A stretch of DNA of 52,724 nt, taken from the NCBI GenBank assembly GCA_009937635.1, contig JAACFF010000004.1:1-52724 (forward strand), written 5' to 3'. The stretch comes from Chloroflexota bacterium (lineage in GTDB: Bacteria; Chloroflexota; Anaerolineae; Promineifilales; Promineifilaceae). The position numbers were made by a program, and so were the translations under genes. Below the pieces are notes generated by a model. The model did no database searches and had not been told where the DNA came from. It saw only the letters and a program-made list of their open reading frames with translations. Position 1 is the first letter of the stretch, and every line of letters starts with the position of its first letter. Shown here piece after piece: positions 17,892 through 26,767 of the stretch.

Positions 17892-18312
17892 ACAAGAAAA
17901 AGACTCAGATTGCCTTGCAGCCTGTGCGGCTATGGTACTGGACTCTATTGACATTCATGTACCCTACCAAAATCTATTGACACTTCTTGACGTCGCTCCA
18001 TGGGGCACTCCCCACCGAAATATCAGACACCTGGCAGAAAACTTCACCAGCATTCGGATAATTTATAAACAGGGAGCTTTGCCAGATTTGTTCCAAGTAA
18101 TTCAATCAGGTTTTCCTGCTACTGTTTTCGTATGGACGGGTGATTTATCCTATTGGGACATAGGAACGTGGCATGCGGTTGTCATCATTGGTTACGATGA
18201 GCGATATTTTTATCTGAATGATCCAGCTTTTGACGAGGCACCTTTGCCAGTTTCCCATGGAGATTTGGACTTAGCCTGGATAGCTTATGATTCCTACTAT
18301 GCAGTGATTTAG
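17857..18312 (+). CDS. C39-like cysteine peptidase family protein
   Basis: 151 residues of the papain-like C39 fold. The catalytic set is visible: C19 in KDSDCLAACAAMVL, H106 in WHAVVIIGYD, and the NDPAF motif (N121, D122). The fold is stand-alone, without transporter or membrane parts, as in Peptidase_C39_2 proteins. Start at the ATG at 17857 is supported by AGGTGA seven bases upstream, within the previous gene, so the two genes overlap by 35 bases. No bacteriocin precursor with a double-glycine leader is seen nearby. Confidence 0.8.
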   Translation: MPRHLLTVPHRKQEKDSDCLAACAAMVLDSIDIHVPYQNLLTLLDVAPWGTPHRNIRHLAENFTSIRIIYKQGALPDLFQVIQSGFPATVFVWTGDLSYWDIGTWHAVVIIGYDERYFYLNDPAFDEAPLPVSHGDLDLAWIAYDSYYAVI

Positions 18313-18375
18313 AAGGCACCAGACGCGACCTGATCGTTTGAAGAGGAGTGAAAAAACTACCCCAAAACAACCAGC

Positions 18376-18696
18376 TTATGCAGCGTCATAAGCAGCGATA
18401 GTAGCTGGCAAGACCTGGGTAACGACATGCCCGGCAGCCGGTAGGCCGACCAGGACAGCGCTGATCACTTCTTCACGGGAAGCGCCTTGCTGCTTGGCAG
18501 CCTGGACGTGAAAGGGTATCCCGCTCTCCAGGCGCAAAACGGCCAGAATTGCCAGGTAAGCGAGAGCGGCCGTTTTACCATCCAGGGCGCTGGCCTGCCC
18601 TAATTTCTGCACCAGTTCAGCCCAGGCCATCGCATGCTGGGGTGCTTCGTCACGAAATGCCAGAAAAGCGTTGCTGATACTTGTTTGATCGCTCAT
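18376..18696 (-). CDS. Carboxymuconolactone decarboxylase-family protein without CxxC
   Basis: 106 residues with the AhpD-like helical core: LDGKTAALAYLAILAVLRLE, then IPFHVQAAKQQGASREEVIS and AVLVGLPAAGHVV. In peroxidatic members the second segment starts with CxxC; here it reads SGIPFH, so the redox disulfide is missing, although the histidine remains. It is probably a structural or decarboxylase-like relative. Function not clear. It stands alone on the minus strand between a peptidase and a YhhN remnant. Confidence 0.8.
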   Translation of the reverse strand: MSDQTSISNAFLAFRDEAPQHAMAWAELVQKLGQASALDGKTAALAYLAILAVLRLESGIPFHVQAAKQQGASREEVISAVLVGLPAAGHVVTQVLPATIAAYDAA

Positions 18697-18762
18697 GATT
18701 ACCCCCAGATTGCTTCTTTCTGAATGGTCACATTGGTCATCATGTCCTTATTGTAGCACAAA

Positions 18763-18970
18763 TTAAACCGTTTCTCGTCGGAGGCTAGATGCGGAGGTCA
18801 GGTAAAATAATACCACAGCGCCATAACCATAAGCCATAACGGCCCGCCAGAGAAAGGGCTTGTGGCTGTCTTGCAGGAAGGCGGCGATATAGGCCAGGTG
18901 GGCCAGGAGAAAGACAATTACTCCAGCGACAAAGTGGAGAGATATGAGGACATCGGCCGTAGGGATTATA
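18763..18970 (-). pseudogene. YhhN/TMEM86-family (lysoplasmalogenase-like) remnant
   Basis: The minus strand gives ADVLISLHFVAGVIVFLLAH, then LAYIAAFL and FLWRAVMAYGYGAVVLFYL. This matches the central helices of YhhN membrane proteins, where a GDVFL motif is followed by a GLxxFLxAHLxYxxAF stretch. The family is about 210 residues with eight helices; here only two or three helices remain, the GD of the first motif is altered to AD, and the frame upstream of it is unlike the family. Truncated at both ends. Confidence 0.65.
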
Positions 18971-19120
18971 GTACAGCAGGTGGGAGGAGAAAAAAGCAGG
19001 GTTCTAGTGGCCGGAATGTCGCGCGGATATACTCCCCGGCCCACTGCAAGTCAGCTACAATTATCATCAGAGTTGACCACTATCCGCGTAACCGCTTATT
19101 TCTAAGAATTGGAGTTAATC

Positions 19121-19903
19121 ATGCGATACAGTGTTTGTTCTTACAGCTTCCACCGCACCTTTGACGCTGGTGAGATGGATATTTTTGACTACATCGACTG
19201 GTGCAAGGAGTATGGTTTCACACAGCTTGATCCGTGGATGAAGCACCTGGAAGCGGGGTTTGATGATGATGCTTACCTTGACCGGGTGAAAAAAGCCGCC
19301 GATGATGGCGGCTTGCCTTTTGGCTGCGTGGCCATCGACGGTGCGCACATCTACGAGCCAACGGCCGAAGCGCGGGCCGAAAATCGTTTGCGCGCCTATC
19401 GTTGGATCGACGTGGCCGAACGTCTGGGTGCAACCCAGGTACGTATTGATGCGGGGGGCCGGGATGTGATCCTGAATGAGATCTGGGATTTGGTAATTGA
19501 AGGCTACAATGACCTGATTCCGCGCGCCCGCGCAAAAGGGGTTGAAGTACTCATAGAGAATCATTGGGGGCCGACCAAGGATCCCGACGCCATGCAGTTA
19601 CTATTAGACGAGGTAGACGGCCTGGGTCTGCTGTTCGATTCGGCGAATTGGCCGGCGGGTACACACGATCAAGCGTGGCGCCGGTTTCCTCCCTATGCGC
19701 GTTTGACGCACGTTAAAGCCTTTTCTTTTGATAAAAATGGGCATGAGCCTGATTGGGATCTACCCCTCTTTATCAAGCTTCTGCACAAGGATGGCTATCA
19801 GGGCTGTTGGGGGATTGAAGGTGAATCGAAAGACGCTAGCGAATGCGTGATCGTGTTGCAAACATTGGCCTTGATAAAACGGGTCATAGAAGAAGAGGTG
19901 TAA
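19121..19903 (+). CDS. Sugar phosphate isomerase/epimerase (xylose isomerase-like TIM barrel)
   Basis: 260 residues. The start [14 protein letters not shown], the EYGFTQLD strand, the VRIDAGGRD strand, VLIENHWGP (metal-binding Glu and Asn/His) and [11 protein letters not shown] (metal-binding Asp) follow the AP-endonuclease-2/xylose-isomerase-like barrel. GGAG at 19111-19114 fixes the ATG at 19121. It runs four bases ahead of a Gfo/Idh/MocA dehydrogenase, a common pairing in inositol, sugar-acid and 3-keto-glycoside pathways. The substrate cannot be read from the sequence. Confidence 0.88.
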   Translation: MRYSVCSYSFHRTFDAGEMDIFDYIDWCKEYGFTQLDPWMKHLEAGFDDDAYLDRVKKAADDGGLPFGCVAIDGAHIYEPTAEARAENRLRAYRWIDVAERLGATQVRIDAGGRDVILNEIWDLVIEGYNDLIPRARAKGVEVLIENHWGPTKDPDAMQLLLDEVDGLGLLFDSANWPAGTHDQAWRRFPPYARLTHVKAFSFDKNGHEPDWDLPLFIKLLHKDGYQGCWGIEGESKDASECVIVLQTLALIKRVIEEEV

Positions 19904-19907
19904 AGCG

Positions 19908-21020
19908 ATGGAAAAATCGTTAAATCCTGTCCGTGTGGGCGTGATCGGCACTGGTCAGATTGGTAAGTTTCACTTGAACAGTTACCAGGAGATTCCCGGA
20001 GCGGACGTTGTAGGTGTGGTCGATATCGACGAAGCAGAAGTTCAACGCGTAGCGGAGCATTTTGGCGTTGCGGATTGTTACACGGATCTCCGCCAACTCC
20101 TGGCGCGTGACGATATCGACGCGGTCGACGTCTGTCTGCACAATAATTATCACATGCCGGTGACGGTGGCCGCTCTGGAGGCGGGCAAACACGTTTATTG
20201 CGAAAAGCCGATGGCCGGCACATACATTGACGCCAAACGCATGTTGGAAGTGGCCCAGGCCACGGGCCGGCATCTGAGCATCCAGCTGAACACTCTGTTC
20301 GCCAGCGAAACAAAAGCGGCCAAAGCGATTATCGAGACCGGGGAACTGGGCAAGATTTACCATGCGCGCTCCACGGGTCACAGGCGGCGCGGACGACCAT
20401 ACGTGGACGGCTATGGTAGTCCTACTTTTGTGCAGAAAGAACACTCCGCCGGCGGTGCCCTGTATGATATGGGCGTCTACCACATCGCCCGCATGTTGTA
20501 TCTGGTTGGAAATCCGGCCGTCGAGCGGGTATCGGGTAAAACTTACCAGGAAACCGCCATCGATGCCCAACGTCTGGCCCACAGCGGCTACAATGTGGAG
20601 GAGTTAGGTCTCGGTTTTGTGCGCCTGGCCGGGGGTTTGACGCTGGACATCATCGAGTCCTGGGCCGTACACATGGATTCTTTTGAAGGATCTAGTGTTT
20701 TCGGTAGTGAGGGCGGTGTGCGTTTGAATCCGTTTGGCTTCTTCCGCAGCCTGGGCGACCTCGATTTGGACGCAAGCGCCAACCTGGATGGCTTTTCCTG
20801 GCGGATACATAACGTGCGTGAAAATGGGGACGCGTATGACAGCCCACAGCAACATTGGATCGCCGCTTTACAAGGGCGCGTGCCTTTGCTGCCAACGGCC
20901 GAAATCGCCTTAAATACAATGCTGATTTCGGAGGGGATCTATTTGTCGGAGCGGTTGGGCCGGGAGGTAACGGCCGGCGAGGTGCAGGAGATGTCGGTCT
21001 CGACGGCTATTAACGTTTAG
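19908..21020 (+). CDS. Gfo/Idh/MocA-family NAD(P)-dependent oxidoreductase
   Basis: 370 residues: a Rossmann domain with GTGQIG (14-19), the EKP motif at 99-101 with catalytic-region K100, and a C-terminal alpha/beta domain containing [12 protein letters not shown] with the conserved D and H. Such enzymes oxidise sugars, inositols or glycosides. Translation is coupled to the isomerase just upstream. An AGAGG sits close to the start codon. Together they probably act on one carbohydrate, for example by oxidation followed by epimerisation or isomerisation. Confidence 0.92.
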   Translation: MEKSLNPVRVGVIGTGQIGKFHLNSYQEIPGADVVGVVDIDEAEVQRVAEHFGVADCYTDLRQLLARDDIDAVDVCLHNNYHMPVTVAALEAGKHVYCEKPMAGTYIDAKRMLEVAQATGRHLSIQLNTLFASETKAAKAIIETGELGKIYHARSTGHRRRGRPYVDGYGSPTFVQKEHSAGGALYDMGVYHIARMLYLVGNPAVERVSGKTYQETAIDAQRLAHSGYNVEELGLGFVRLAGGLTLDIIESWAVHMDSFEGSSVFGSEGGVRLNPFGFFRSLGDLDLDASANLDGFSWRIHNVRENGDAYDSPQQHWIAALQGRVPLLPTAEIALNTMLISEGIYLSERLGREVTAGEVQEMSVSTAINV

Positions 21021-21082
21021 AGTATCGTCAGGAGATCGCTTCGCGTACAAAGATTACGCAGATTGAATTAATTGTGATCTGG

Positions 21083-21499
21083 CTACGCAAAATGATGAAC
21101 GCGCACATTTAATTCCAGGCCGTAGTCTTGCCGGATCTCCTCGCGGAAAAAACGTACGCCGTCGACGATGTCCAACCCGGCAAGGATCGCGCGTTGGGGA
21201 TCATCTTCATGCGCGATTGGCGCGCCGAAAAAGGCGAGGATGGCATCGCCCATCAAGCGGGCCACGGTGCCTTCATAACGGTATACGGGCGTGATCAGAT
21301 GCTCAAACAGTTCGTTCATGATCTCCGTCCACTCTTCCGCGTCAAGCTGGCCGGCCATGGCAGTGGAGCCGACGACGTCGCAAAAGAGCATGGTGATAAT
21401 ACGCCGTTCGCCGCGCATGGCCCGCGCGCGGCGGGCTGCCCGCATTTTGGCCGCATACTCCTCCGGCATTCGCGGTGATAGAAAACGTGAATCGCTCAT
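21083..21499 (-). CDS. Class III adenylate/guanylate cyclase domain, C-terminally truncated
   Basis: 138 residues. Metal-binding FCDVVGST with D41 and RLMGDAILAFFG with D85 are intact, but the protein stops after LELNVRV with a foreign HHFA tail, just where the family continues into INTG and the second half of the catalytic domain. The substrate-specifying and transition-state residues are therefore lost. Full relatives are usually fused to AAA/TPR parts. It starts three bases after the 439-residue membrane protein gene and is probably in its operon. Probably an inactive leftover, although it could still dimerise with another cyclase. Confidence 0.7.
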   Translation of the reverse strand: MSDSRFLSPRMPEEYAAKMRAARRARAMRGERRIITMLFCDVVGSTAMAGQLDAEEWTEIMNELFEHLITPVYRYEGTVARLMGDAILAFFGAPIAHEDDPQRAILAGLDIVDGVRFFREEIRQDYGLELNVRVHHFA

Positions 21500-21502
21500 A
21501 TT

Positions 21503-22822
21503 CTACTCTGCTGCCGGTGCGTCTTGCACCTGCTCGATATTGTAATAGAGGGTTAGAAAGTTTTGTTGGCCCAAATAGAAACGGTGATCGGTTTTTAGCC
21601 GGCCATCGTTTACGTATACTTCTATTTCTTCGTTGAAGGCGGGCAAGGCCAAAACCGTTAATTCGTCATCCTCATTGGTAGCCAGATAATGCCCGGGATA
21701 AGAGAGGCCGGTGTTGCGGGATTTAAGAAGGAAGTTACGGCCGTTGTGATTGTTAGGCAATAACGTCGCCGTAAAGTTTGAATCGGGCAAGGGGAAGCCG
21801 ACACTGACATAGCCGATGTCTTCATGCCGGAACGTTGTATAGACGCCGACATATATCGCTTCACCCGTCTCTTCAAAAGCACGCACCCAACCGCGCAGAT
21901 CGACGATGTCGTTGCACTGTAAGTCAATGGTATCGATATAACTCACCACCCCGCGTTGGGCTTCCTCTTGGTTAAAAGGCAGGTTGGCCTGGCCAATTTG
22001 TTGGGCAACCGTCTTTTTGTAAAGCCAGAATATAGGCTTCATCCACTGTTTCCAGACAGGAATAATGGACAGTTTGCAACGGGTCGTATGCTCATAAAAC
22101 TCACGAATGAGCGGATCGACTTGATTCGGATCAAAGTTAGGCCCGCGCATAGTCTCCATCGCCTCTACTATGCCGGCGCCAGGAGCATTGCGTTTAAAAG
22201 CACCCTCTTCCGTGCGCGCCAGATCTTGAAAGTAGTCAGCGCCAATGTAGTTGCTGTTGGCTTCAAATGGGACGACATAGGGAATGTCGGCGACGGGGAC
22301 GCGTTCGGCGGCAATGGTGACCGGCTCCTGTCCCCGGAAAAGGGCAACGCTTAACAGTCGATAGACAAGTACAATAAATGCACCCAGGATGAACGCGCTT
22401 AGTTGGGGATAAATGGCTGTGGCGATCAGGCCGGCAGCCAGTCCAACGGCCGTGCCTAGTAATAACGTTCTCCAATTTAATCCCAGCAAACCGGAGATGA
22501 TGCCGATAAGCAGGCCGGCGATCGCCAGGTTAAGATCCCTGAAAATCAGGACCAACAACGCGCCAACTACAGCCCCTCCGAATGTCGCCACCAGGATGCG
22601 ATAAGCCAGAGGTTTCATCTCTCCCGGTCGTCGCGTCCAATCGGTGACCGCTTCCCCTATGCCCAAAAACAGCGCCCCAAGGAGAAGGCCCGGCCAGAGG
22701 GTATTGATACTGGCTCCGATTATCGCGCCGCCGACGGCGCCCAGCATTGTCCCGGCAATTCCCGCCTCAAGCGCCTTGCGCCGCTTGCCAGGTCGTTTTC
22801 GATGCTTCTTATTATCAACCAT
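21503..22822 (-). CDS. Membrane protein with conserved soluble C-terminal domain, unknown function
   Basis: 439 residues. A basic start (KKHRKRPGKRRK) is followed by about six glycine-rich helices to residue 165, then a soluble domain of about 270 residues with IGADYFQDLA, FDPNQVDPLIREFYEHTTR, PIFWLYKKTVAQQIGQANLP and VGVYTTFRHEDIGYVSVGFP. I recall a similar soluble domain in actinobacterial and chloroflexal hypothetical proteins; no function is known to me. One copy of an 80-bp structured repeat lies about 110 bp upstream of its start. Downstream it is followed by a truncated cyclase gene. Confidence 0.7.
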   Translation of the reverse strand: MVDNKKHRKRPGKRRKALEAGIAGTMLGAVGGAIIGASINTLWPGLLLGALFLGIGEAVTDWTRRPGEMKPLAYRILVATFGGAVVGALLVLIFRDLNLAIAGLLIGIISGLLGLNWRTLLLGTAVGLAAGLIATAIYPQLSAFILGAFIVLVYRLLSVALFRGQEPVTIAAERVPVADIPYVVPFEANSNYIGADYFQDLARTEEGAFKRNAPGAGIVEAMETMRGPNFDPNQVDPLIREFYEHTTRCKLSIIPVWKQWMKPIFWLYKKTVAQQIGQANLPFNQEEAQRGVVSYIDTIDLQCNDIVDLRGWVRAFEETGEAIYVGVYTTFRHEDIGYVSVGFPLPDSNFTATLLPNNHNGRNFLLKSRNTGLSYPGHYLATNEDDELTVLALPAFNEEIEVYVNDGRLKTDHRFYLGQQNFLTLYYNIEQVQDAPAAE

Positions 22823-22933
22823 AGTTTATTACCATCTACTAGTTGGCAATACTAAGACTGCCTGCGGTTGTACCAGTGTCGCGGCTTTGTAGGATGATAA
22901 CATCTTGACGGTCGTTTGTCATCCGGGTGGTAA

Positions 22934-23013
22934 TCGGGTTCACCAACAATCTGTCAGATGTTTTATGCGAAGACCGGGCCAATCTACAGAGATTGGTCCA
23001 GTCTATTGACAAC
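22934..23013 (-). repeat. 80-bp structured repeat, copy 1
   Basis: Eighty bases that match the copy at 25547-25626 without gaps, about 64 of 80 identical by eye. Within it GACCGGGCCAATCT and AGATTGGTCCAGTC form a long stem around a four-base loop. On the minus strand the element lies about 110 bp before the start of the 22822 gene. The stem is kept in both copies although bases inside it differ, as for a structured RNA or a protein-bound palindrome. Confidence 0.75.
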
Positions 23014-23141
23014 TTGTTGGCGCACTGGTGATTATCGCTACTTCCGATGACAAAGGTTGGCACAATCGTGAGAGCATCGCTGCGGGCCAAAATGCGGCCT
23101 TAGCGCCCTCATGAACTCACGAATTTATTTGGAAGCTCAAT

Positions 23142-25481
23142 CTAGGGGTTATTCGTACAGGTTTGCACGGCCGTTGCTTGTTCATCATCGAAAGAGATTT
23201 TTCCTACAGATATGGCATCATTCTCCGCATCAACGCAATCTGCCGTTAATAGAGGTACTCTTTCCAAATCGGGCCAATGGTAAAGCCCTACAAGGATTTG
23301 GTAATCATTTGCGAGGTAATCTGCCGGCAAGGCTAATGAATGAACATCTGTTACTGGAATCGACGGAAGCCACGAACTTGTTGGCAAAAGCGGAGGGCTG
23401 TCGCTTTGGGCAACCAATTCGCCCTCGGGCGATAACAAGTGTACAAAAATTGTGTAATCCTCAGCTATTTCAGCAGTTGCTTGCCAGAATAATGTCACCA
23501 ACAGGCTGTTATCAGGAGCAGTTTCTACGTCATAGCCCAGCAAGTTTATATTCTCAGCGAAAGTCACAGCCATTGGATAGACCAGTTCCTGTGTATCTGG
23601 TAATCCTGTTCCGATTTGGAGCGGGCCTACGGCGATTTGGTTGAGCGAAGCATTTTGTGAATCAGATACGGGAACGGGTCCATCTTGTCCTGTAACGATG
23701 AGTCGCAGCAAATACTGTCCAGACGGCACATCATCCGCAATTAACAATGTGTGGGAATCGAAATATTTGTCCCCTTCAAGCCATTGATAAGTGGGGTTTC
23801 CTTGCCGCATCGGCCGCAGGTCACTTGCTATGGTCATTAGCTGCCCATCAGAAGCATTTAGCAGTTCAAAGTTAAGATGATAATCGTCGTCGACGTTTGA
23901 CTGGGCTTCCCAGTTTAACTGAACATGCAATTTGCTCCCTGGTTCAACCTGATCCTCCACCAGTTGGAAATCACGTAAGGCAAGAATTTCATCAAACCAA
24001 ACCTCTCGTTGTGAATCCAAAGCAAATTCACGGGGTGGAAACGCTTCAAGCCGGCGATAGATGGTAACGGGCTTCACACTGCTTGCGATTCTTGTCTCAA
24101 ACACGTACGCTTCTTCAAACCAGGGTTCATTTACAATGCCTTCCCAAGCGGTACGCTCCAAAGCGACAACATAGTCTGGCCAATAATAATTCAAGGCGAA
24201 CTGCAGCGTCTGCAACCAGCCCTCCAGGTGGCCTATCATTTCAGGGCTAACCAGCCCCATGGTGTCTACAACTGTGCGGTCGCTGTAAAAACCAATCATA
24301 CCTATCTCGATCATGGCCACCGAACTGTCGGGAGGTGTGTTTGTTTGCAACCACGCTCCTACTTGCATATAGGTAGCGGCATAGTCGCTGATTGCGGTTC
24401 TCTTGCTATTGATCAACCAACCGGCGCTGGGAATCAAACAAAGTAAGGTTAAGGCTGCTAATACGACGTTCCTGGCCCGCGATCCAAGGCGCTTCGCTGC
24501 AAAATCGGCGGCCGCATCAATGCCTTCGGCCGTCAGGAGGGCAAACGCAGGCACCAAAGGGGGGTAATACCACTCAAATCGCAATACGCCCAAAACAACA
24601 TAGCCTGCAAAGTATGCCGCCGTCCACAATAGCAGCGGCCACCATTTGACTTTATGGCGATAGGCAGAAAAAAGGCCAAGTAACGCAAAAAGGGGAAAGA
24701 GCATAAACAGGCGGTTCTGGGCAAACAATCCACTTGCGATTGACAACAAACCGCGACCAAAAGTGCCGATCTCGGCTCCCCCTAAGTCCTGATTCCAGCC
24801 CTGACCGGCCTTGGCGAAAAAGGAATTGGGAAAAATGGAGCCAAATGTCAAATAAGAATAGACGAGCCAGGGAACGATGATACAGGCGCAAATGAGGCTT
24901 GCCCGCAAAAATGTTCTTCTACTTTTCAACATTTCTGCAAACAAGAAGACCGCCACCACCAGTATGCCGTCCCAGCGCATAAGAAAGGCCAGACCGGCAA
25001 ACAGAGCTGCCCAGAGCGGCTGATCCTTTAAGAAGAAAAAGAATGTTAACAACACCAACAGAACGTACGATGACGTTTCCATGCCCAGGACATTCAAGAA
25101 GAGGGGGTTAAGGGCAATAAAAGTCGCGGCCATAAAACCCACAGCTTTCCGGCCACCGGTTTGACCGATGCCGTATGTGATGGGCACACAGATCGTCCAC
25201 GCCAATACGCCGATAACATGGCTCAGAAGCGGCAAGTTGGGCCAGACGAGCGAGAGACCGGCGAGTAATAGCGTGTACAGCGGGGTGGTGGTTCCGAGTA
25301 CCGGCTCTCCAACGTTGTAGACGAACCCACGACCCAGGGCGATATTGTGGGCATAGCGATAGGTGATATAGGCATCGTCAAATGGCGTGGGATGCTGGCG
25401 GAAGCCAAAAAATAGGGTTACGCTCATCAGCCCGAGCAACCCTAGTGCGATCCATATTAGCTGATTTCGATTACTCATCAA
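23142..25481 (-). CDS. ArnT/GT39-like membrane glycosyltransferase with C-terminal beta-sandwich domains
   Basis: 779 residues. About eleven membrane helices (1-360) begin with a short loop PTPFDDAYITYRYA, whose DD (35-36) is the usual catalytic acid site of GT-C enzymes using polyprenyl-linked sugars. A soluble outside part follows, with two related beta-sandwich units (about 515-630 and 645-770) marked by LHVQLNWEAQ and LLVTLFWQAT. It probably transfers a sugar to a surface protein or glycan outside the cell. It is flanked on both sides by direct copies of the 80-bp repeat. Confidence 0.85.
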   Translation of the reverse strand: MMSNRNQLIWIALGLLGLMSVTLFFGFRQHPTPFDDAYITYRYAHNIALGRGFVYNVGEPVLGTTTPLYTLLLAGLSLVWPNLPLLSHVIGVLAWTICVPITYGIGQTGGRKAVGFMAATFIALNPLFLNVLGMETSSYVLLVLLTFFFFLKDQPLWAALFAGLAFLMRWDGILVVAVFLFAEMLKSRRTFLRASLICACIIVPWLVYSYLTFGSIFPNSFFAKAGQGWNQDLGGAEIGTFGRGLLSIASGLFAQNRLFMLFPLFALLGLFSAYRHKVKWWPLLLWTAAYFAGYVVLGVLRFEWYYPPLVPAFALLTAEGIDAAADFAAKRLGSRARNVVLAALTLLCLIPSAGWLINSKRTAISDYAATYMQVGAWLQTNTPPDSSVAMIEIGMIGFYSDRTVVDTMGLVSPEMIGHLEGWLQTLQFALNYYWPDYVVALERTAWEGIVNEPWFEEAYVFETRIASSVKPVTIYRRLEAFPPREFALDSQREVWFDEILALRDFQLVEDQVEPGSKLHVQLNWEAQSNVDDDYHLNFELLNASDGQLMTIASDLRPMRQGNPTYQWLEGDKYFDSHTLLIADDVPSGQYLLRLIVTGQDGPVPVSDSQNASLNQIAVGPLQIGTGLPDTQELVYPMAVTFAENINLLGYDVETAPDNSLLVTLFWQATAEIAEDYTIFVHLLSPEGELVAQSDSPPLLPTSSWLPSIPVTDVHSLALPADYLANDYQILVGLYHWPDLERVPLLTADCVDAENDAISVGKISFDDEQATAVQTCTNNP

Positions 25482-25546
25482 TATGCTGATCCGTCCTGAT
25501 CATAGTTTACAAGAAAGGGTAAAATCGGGATAGGACGATGGCCAAT

Positions 25547-25626
25547 TCGGGTCCACGAACAACCTGTCAGGCGTTCTAGACGAAGACTGGATCAATCTCT
25601 ACAGATTGGTCCAGTCTGTTGTCAAC
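25547..25626 (-). repeat. 80-bp structured repeat, copy 2
   Basis: Same element as 22934-23013. The stem arms are GACTGGATCAATCT and AGATTGGTCCAGTC around CTAC, with a single G-U type difference. On the minus strand it lies about 65 bp before the glycosyltransferase start (25481). It also sits in front of the divergent AIR-synthase-like gene. Confidence 0.75.
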
Positions 25627-25684
25627 CCAATTCATGATGAAGGGGTTTGTTGCCGGATGGGCTAGCTCCGTCTATCATCGCCTC

Positions 25685-26701
25685 ATGGCTACTCCCTTAC
25701 CGGTCGGCAAGCTGCCGCCTGAACAGTTACAGTTACTGCTGGCCCGCGCGCCGGTCACGGATGCTCGGGTGCTACAAGGACCGCAAGCGGGTGTCGATTG
25801 CGCGGTGCTGGACTTTGGCGAACGGCTGTTGGTATTGAAATCAGATCCGATAACTTTCGCCTCGGCCGATAGCGGCTGGTACCTGGTGCAGGTGAACAGC
25901 AATGACATCGCCACCATGGGCGCGATTCCTCGCTGGCTGCTGGTGACAATGCTGCTGCCGGAGAAACGGACAAGTCCAGAACTGGTAACTGAAATCAGCG
26001 AGCAGATCTATGCCGCCTGCCGCGCACTGGATATCTCGGTCATCGGCGGGCATACGGAAATAACCTATGGGCTGGATCGGCCGATCCTGTCCGGCACATT
26101 GATTGGCGAAGTGGCCAGAGAGAGGCTGGTCACGCCGCAAGGGATGAAGCCGGGCGACGCTATTCTACTAACCAAGGGCATTGCCATCGAAGGGACGGCC
26201 CTGCTGGCGCAGGAATTTCCCGATCGCCTGCGCGATGTGCTGGACGAAGAGGAATTGGAACAGGCGCAGGGGTATCTAACCCAACCGGGGATCAGCGTGC
26301 TACGCGACGCGCAAATCGCCATAGCGGCGGGCCAGGTGACGGCGATGCATGATCCGACTGAGGGCGGGCTTACCGCCGCCTTATGGGAACTGGCGCAAGC
26401 GGGATCGCATAGGTTGGTGGTGGATGTCACGGCCGTCCCCATTTCCACGCTTTCCACCCGTATCTGCAATGCTTTTGGCCTGGATCCATTGGCGACGATC
26501 GCTTCTGGAGCGCTGCTATTAACCACAGCGCAGACGGATGCCCCAGCCATCATCGAGGCGCTGGCGCAAGCGGGCATCGATTGTACAATTATCGGCCATG
26601 TGCAAGAAGGCGCGCCGGCCGTCTGGCAAAAATCAGGACCAGACCGAAAGATACTGCCCCGTCCGGACAGGGACGAGATCGGCCGTGTATACGAAGAATG
26701 A
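25685..26701 (+). CDS. AIR synthase-related protein, HypE/ThiL-like
   Basis: 338 residues of the PurM/HypE/SelD/ThiL superfamily of ATP-binding enzymes. Motifs are LKSDPITFA, NSNDIATMGAIP (nucleotide/metal loop), VIGGHTEITYG and HDPTEGGLTAAL. It is nearest to HypE-like stand-alone proteins, but the C-terminal PRxC needed for HypE thiocarboxamide transfer is absent, and no other hyp genes are near, so hydrogenase maturation is unlikely. The frame is open from 25619; the ATG at 25685 gives the usual MATPLPVGKL start. Followed by a glutamine amidotransferase 66 bp downstream. Confidence 0.8.
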   Translation: MATPLPVGKLPPEQLQLLLARAPVTDARVLQGPQAGVDCAVLDFGERLLVLKSDPITFASADSGWYLVQVNSNDIATMGAIPRWLLVTMLLPEKRTSPELVTEISEQIYAACRALDISVIGGHTEITYGLDRPILSGTLIGEVARERLVTPQGMKPGDAILLTKGIAIEGTALLAQEFPDRLRDVLDEEELEQAQGYLTQPGISVLRDAQIAIAAGQVTAMHDPTEGGLTAALWELAQAGSHRLVVDVTAVPISTLSTRICNAFGLDPLATIASGALLLTTAQTDAPAIIEALAQAGIDCTIIGHVQEGAPAVWQKSGPDRKILPRPDRDEIGRVYEE

Positions 26702-26767
26702 AAGGCAGAGGCCATTGAACAGTTGCAGACCCGTCACTCGCCACACGCAAACTCACAGGAGAAGGTA

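Noticed and set aside
19920-20582. 220-codon minus-strand frame
   Set aside because: Antisense to the Gfo/Idh/MocA gene; no recognisable motif and no ribosome-binding site.
25685-26701. HypE, SelD or ThiL as a firm identity for the AIR-synthase-like protein
   Set aside because: It lacks the HypE C-terminal cysteine motif and the SelD catalytic Cys/Sec loop, and has no thiamine or hydrogenase neighbours, so only the superfamily is claimed.
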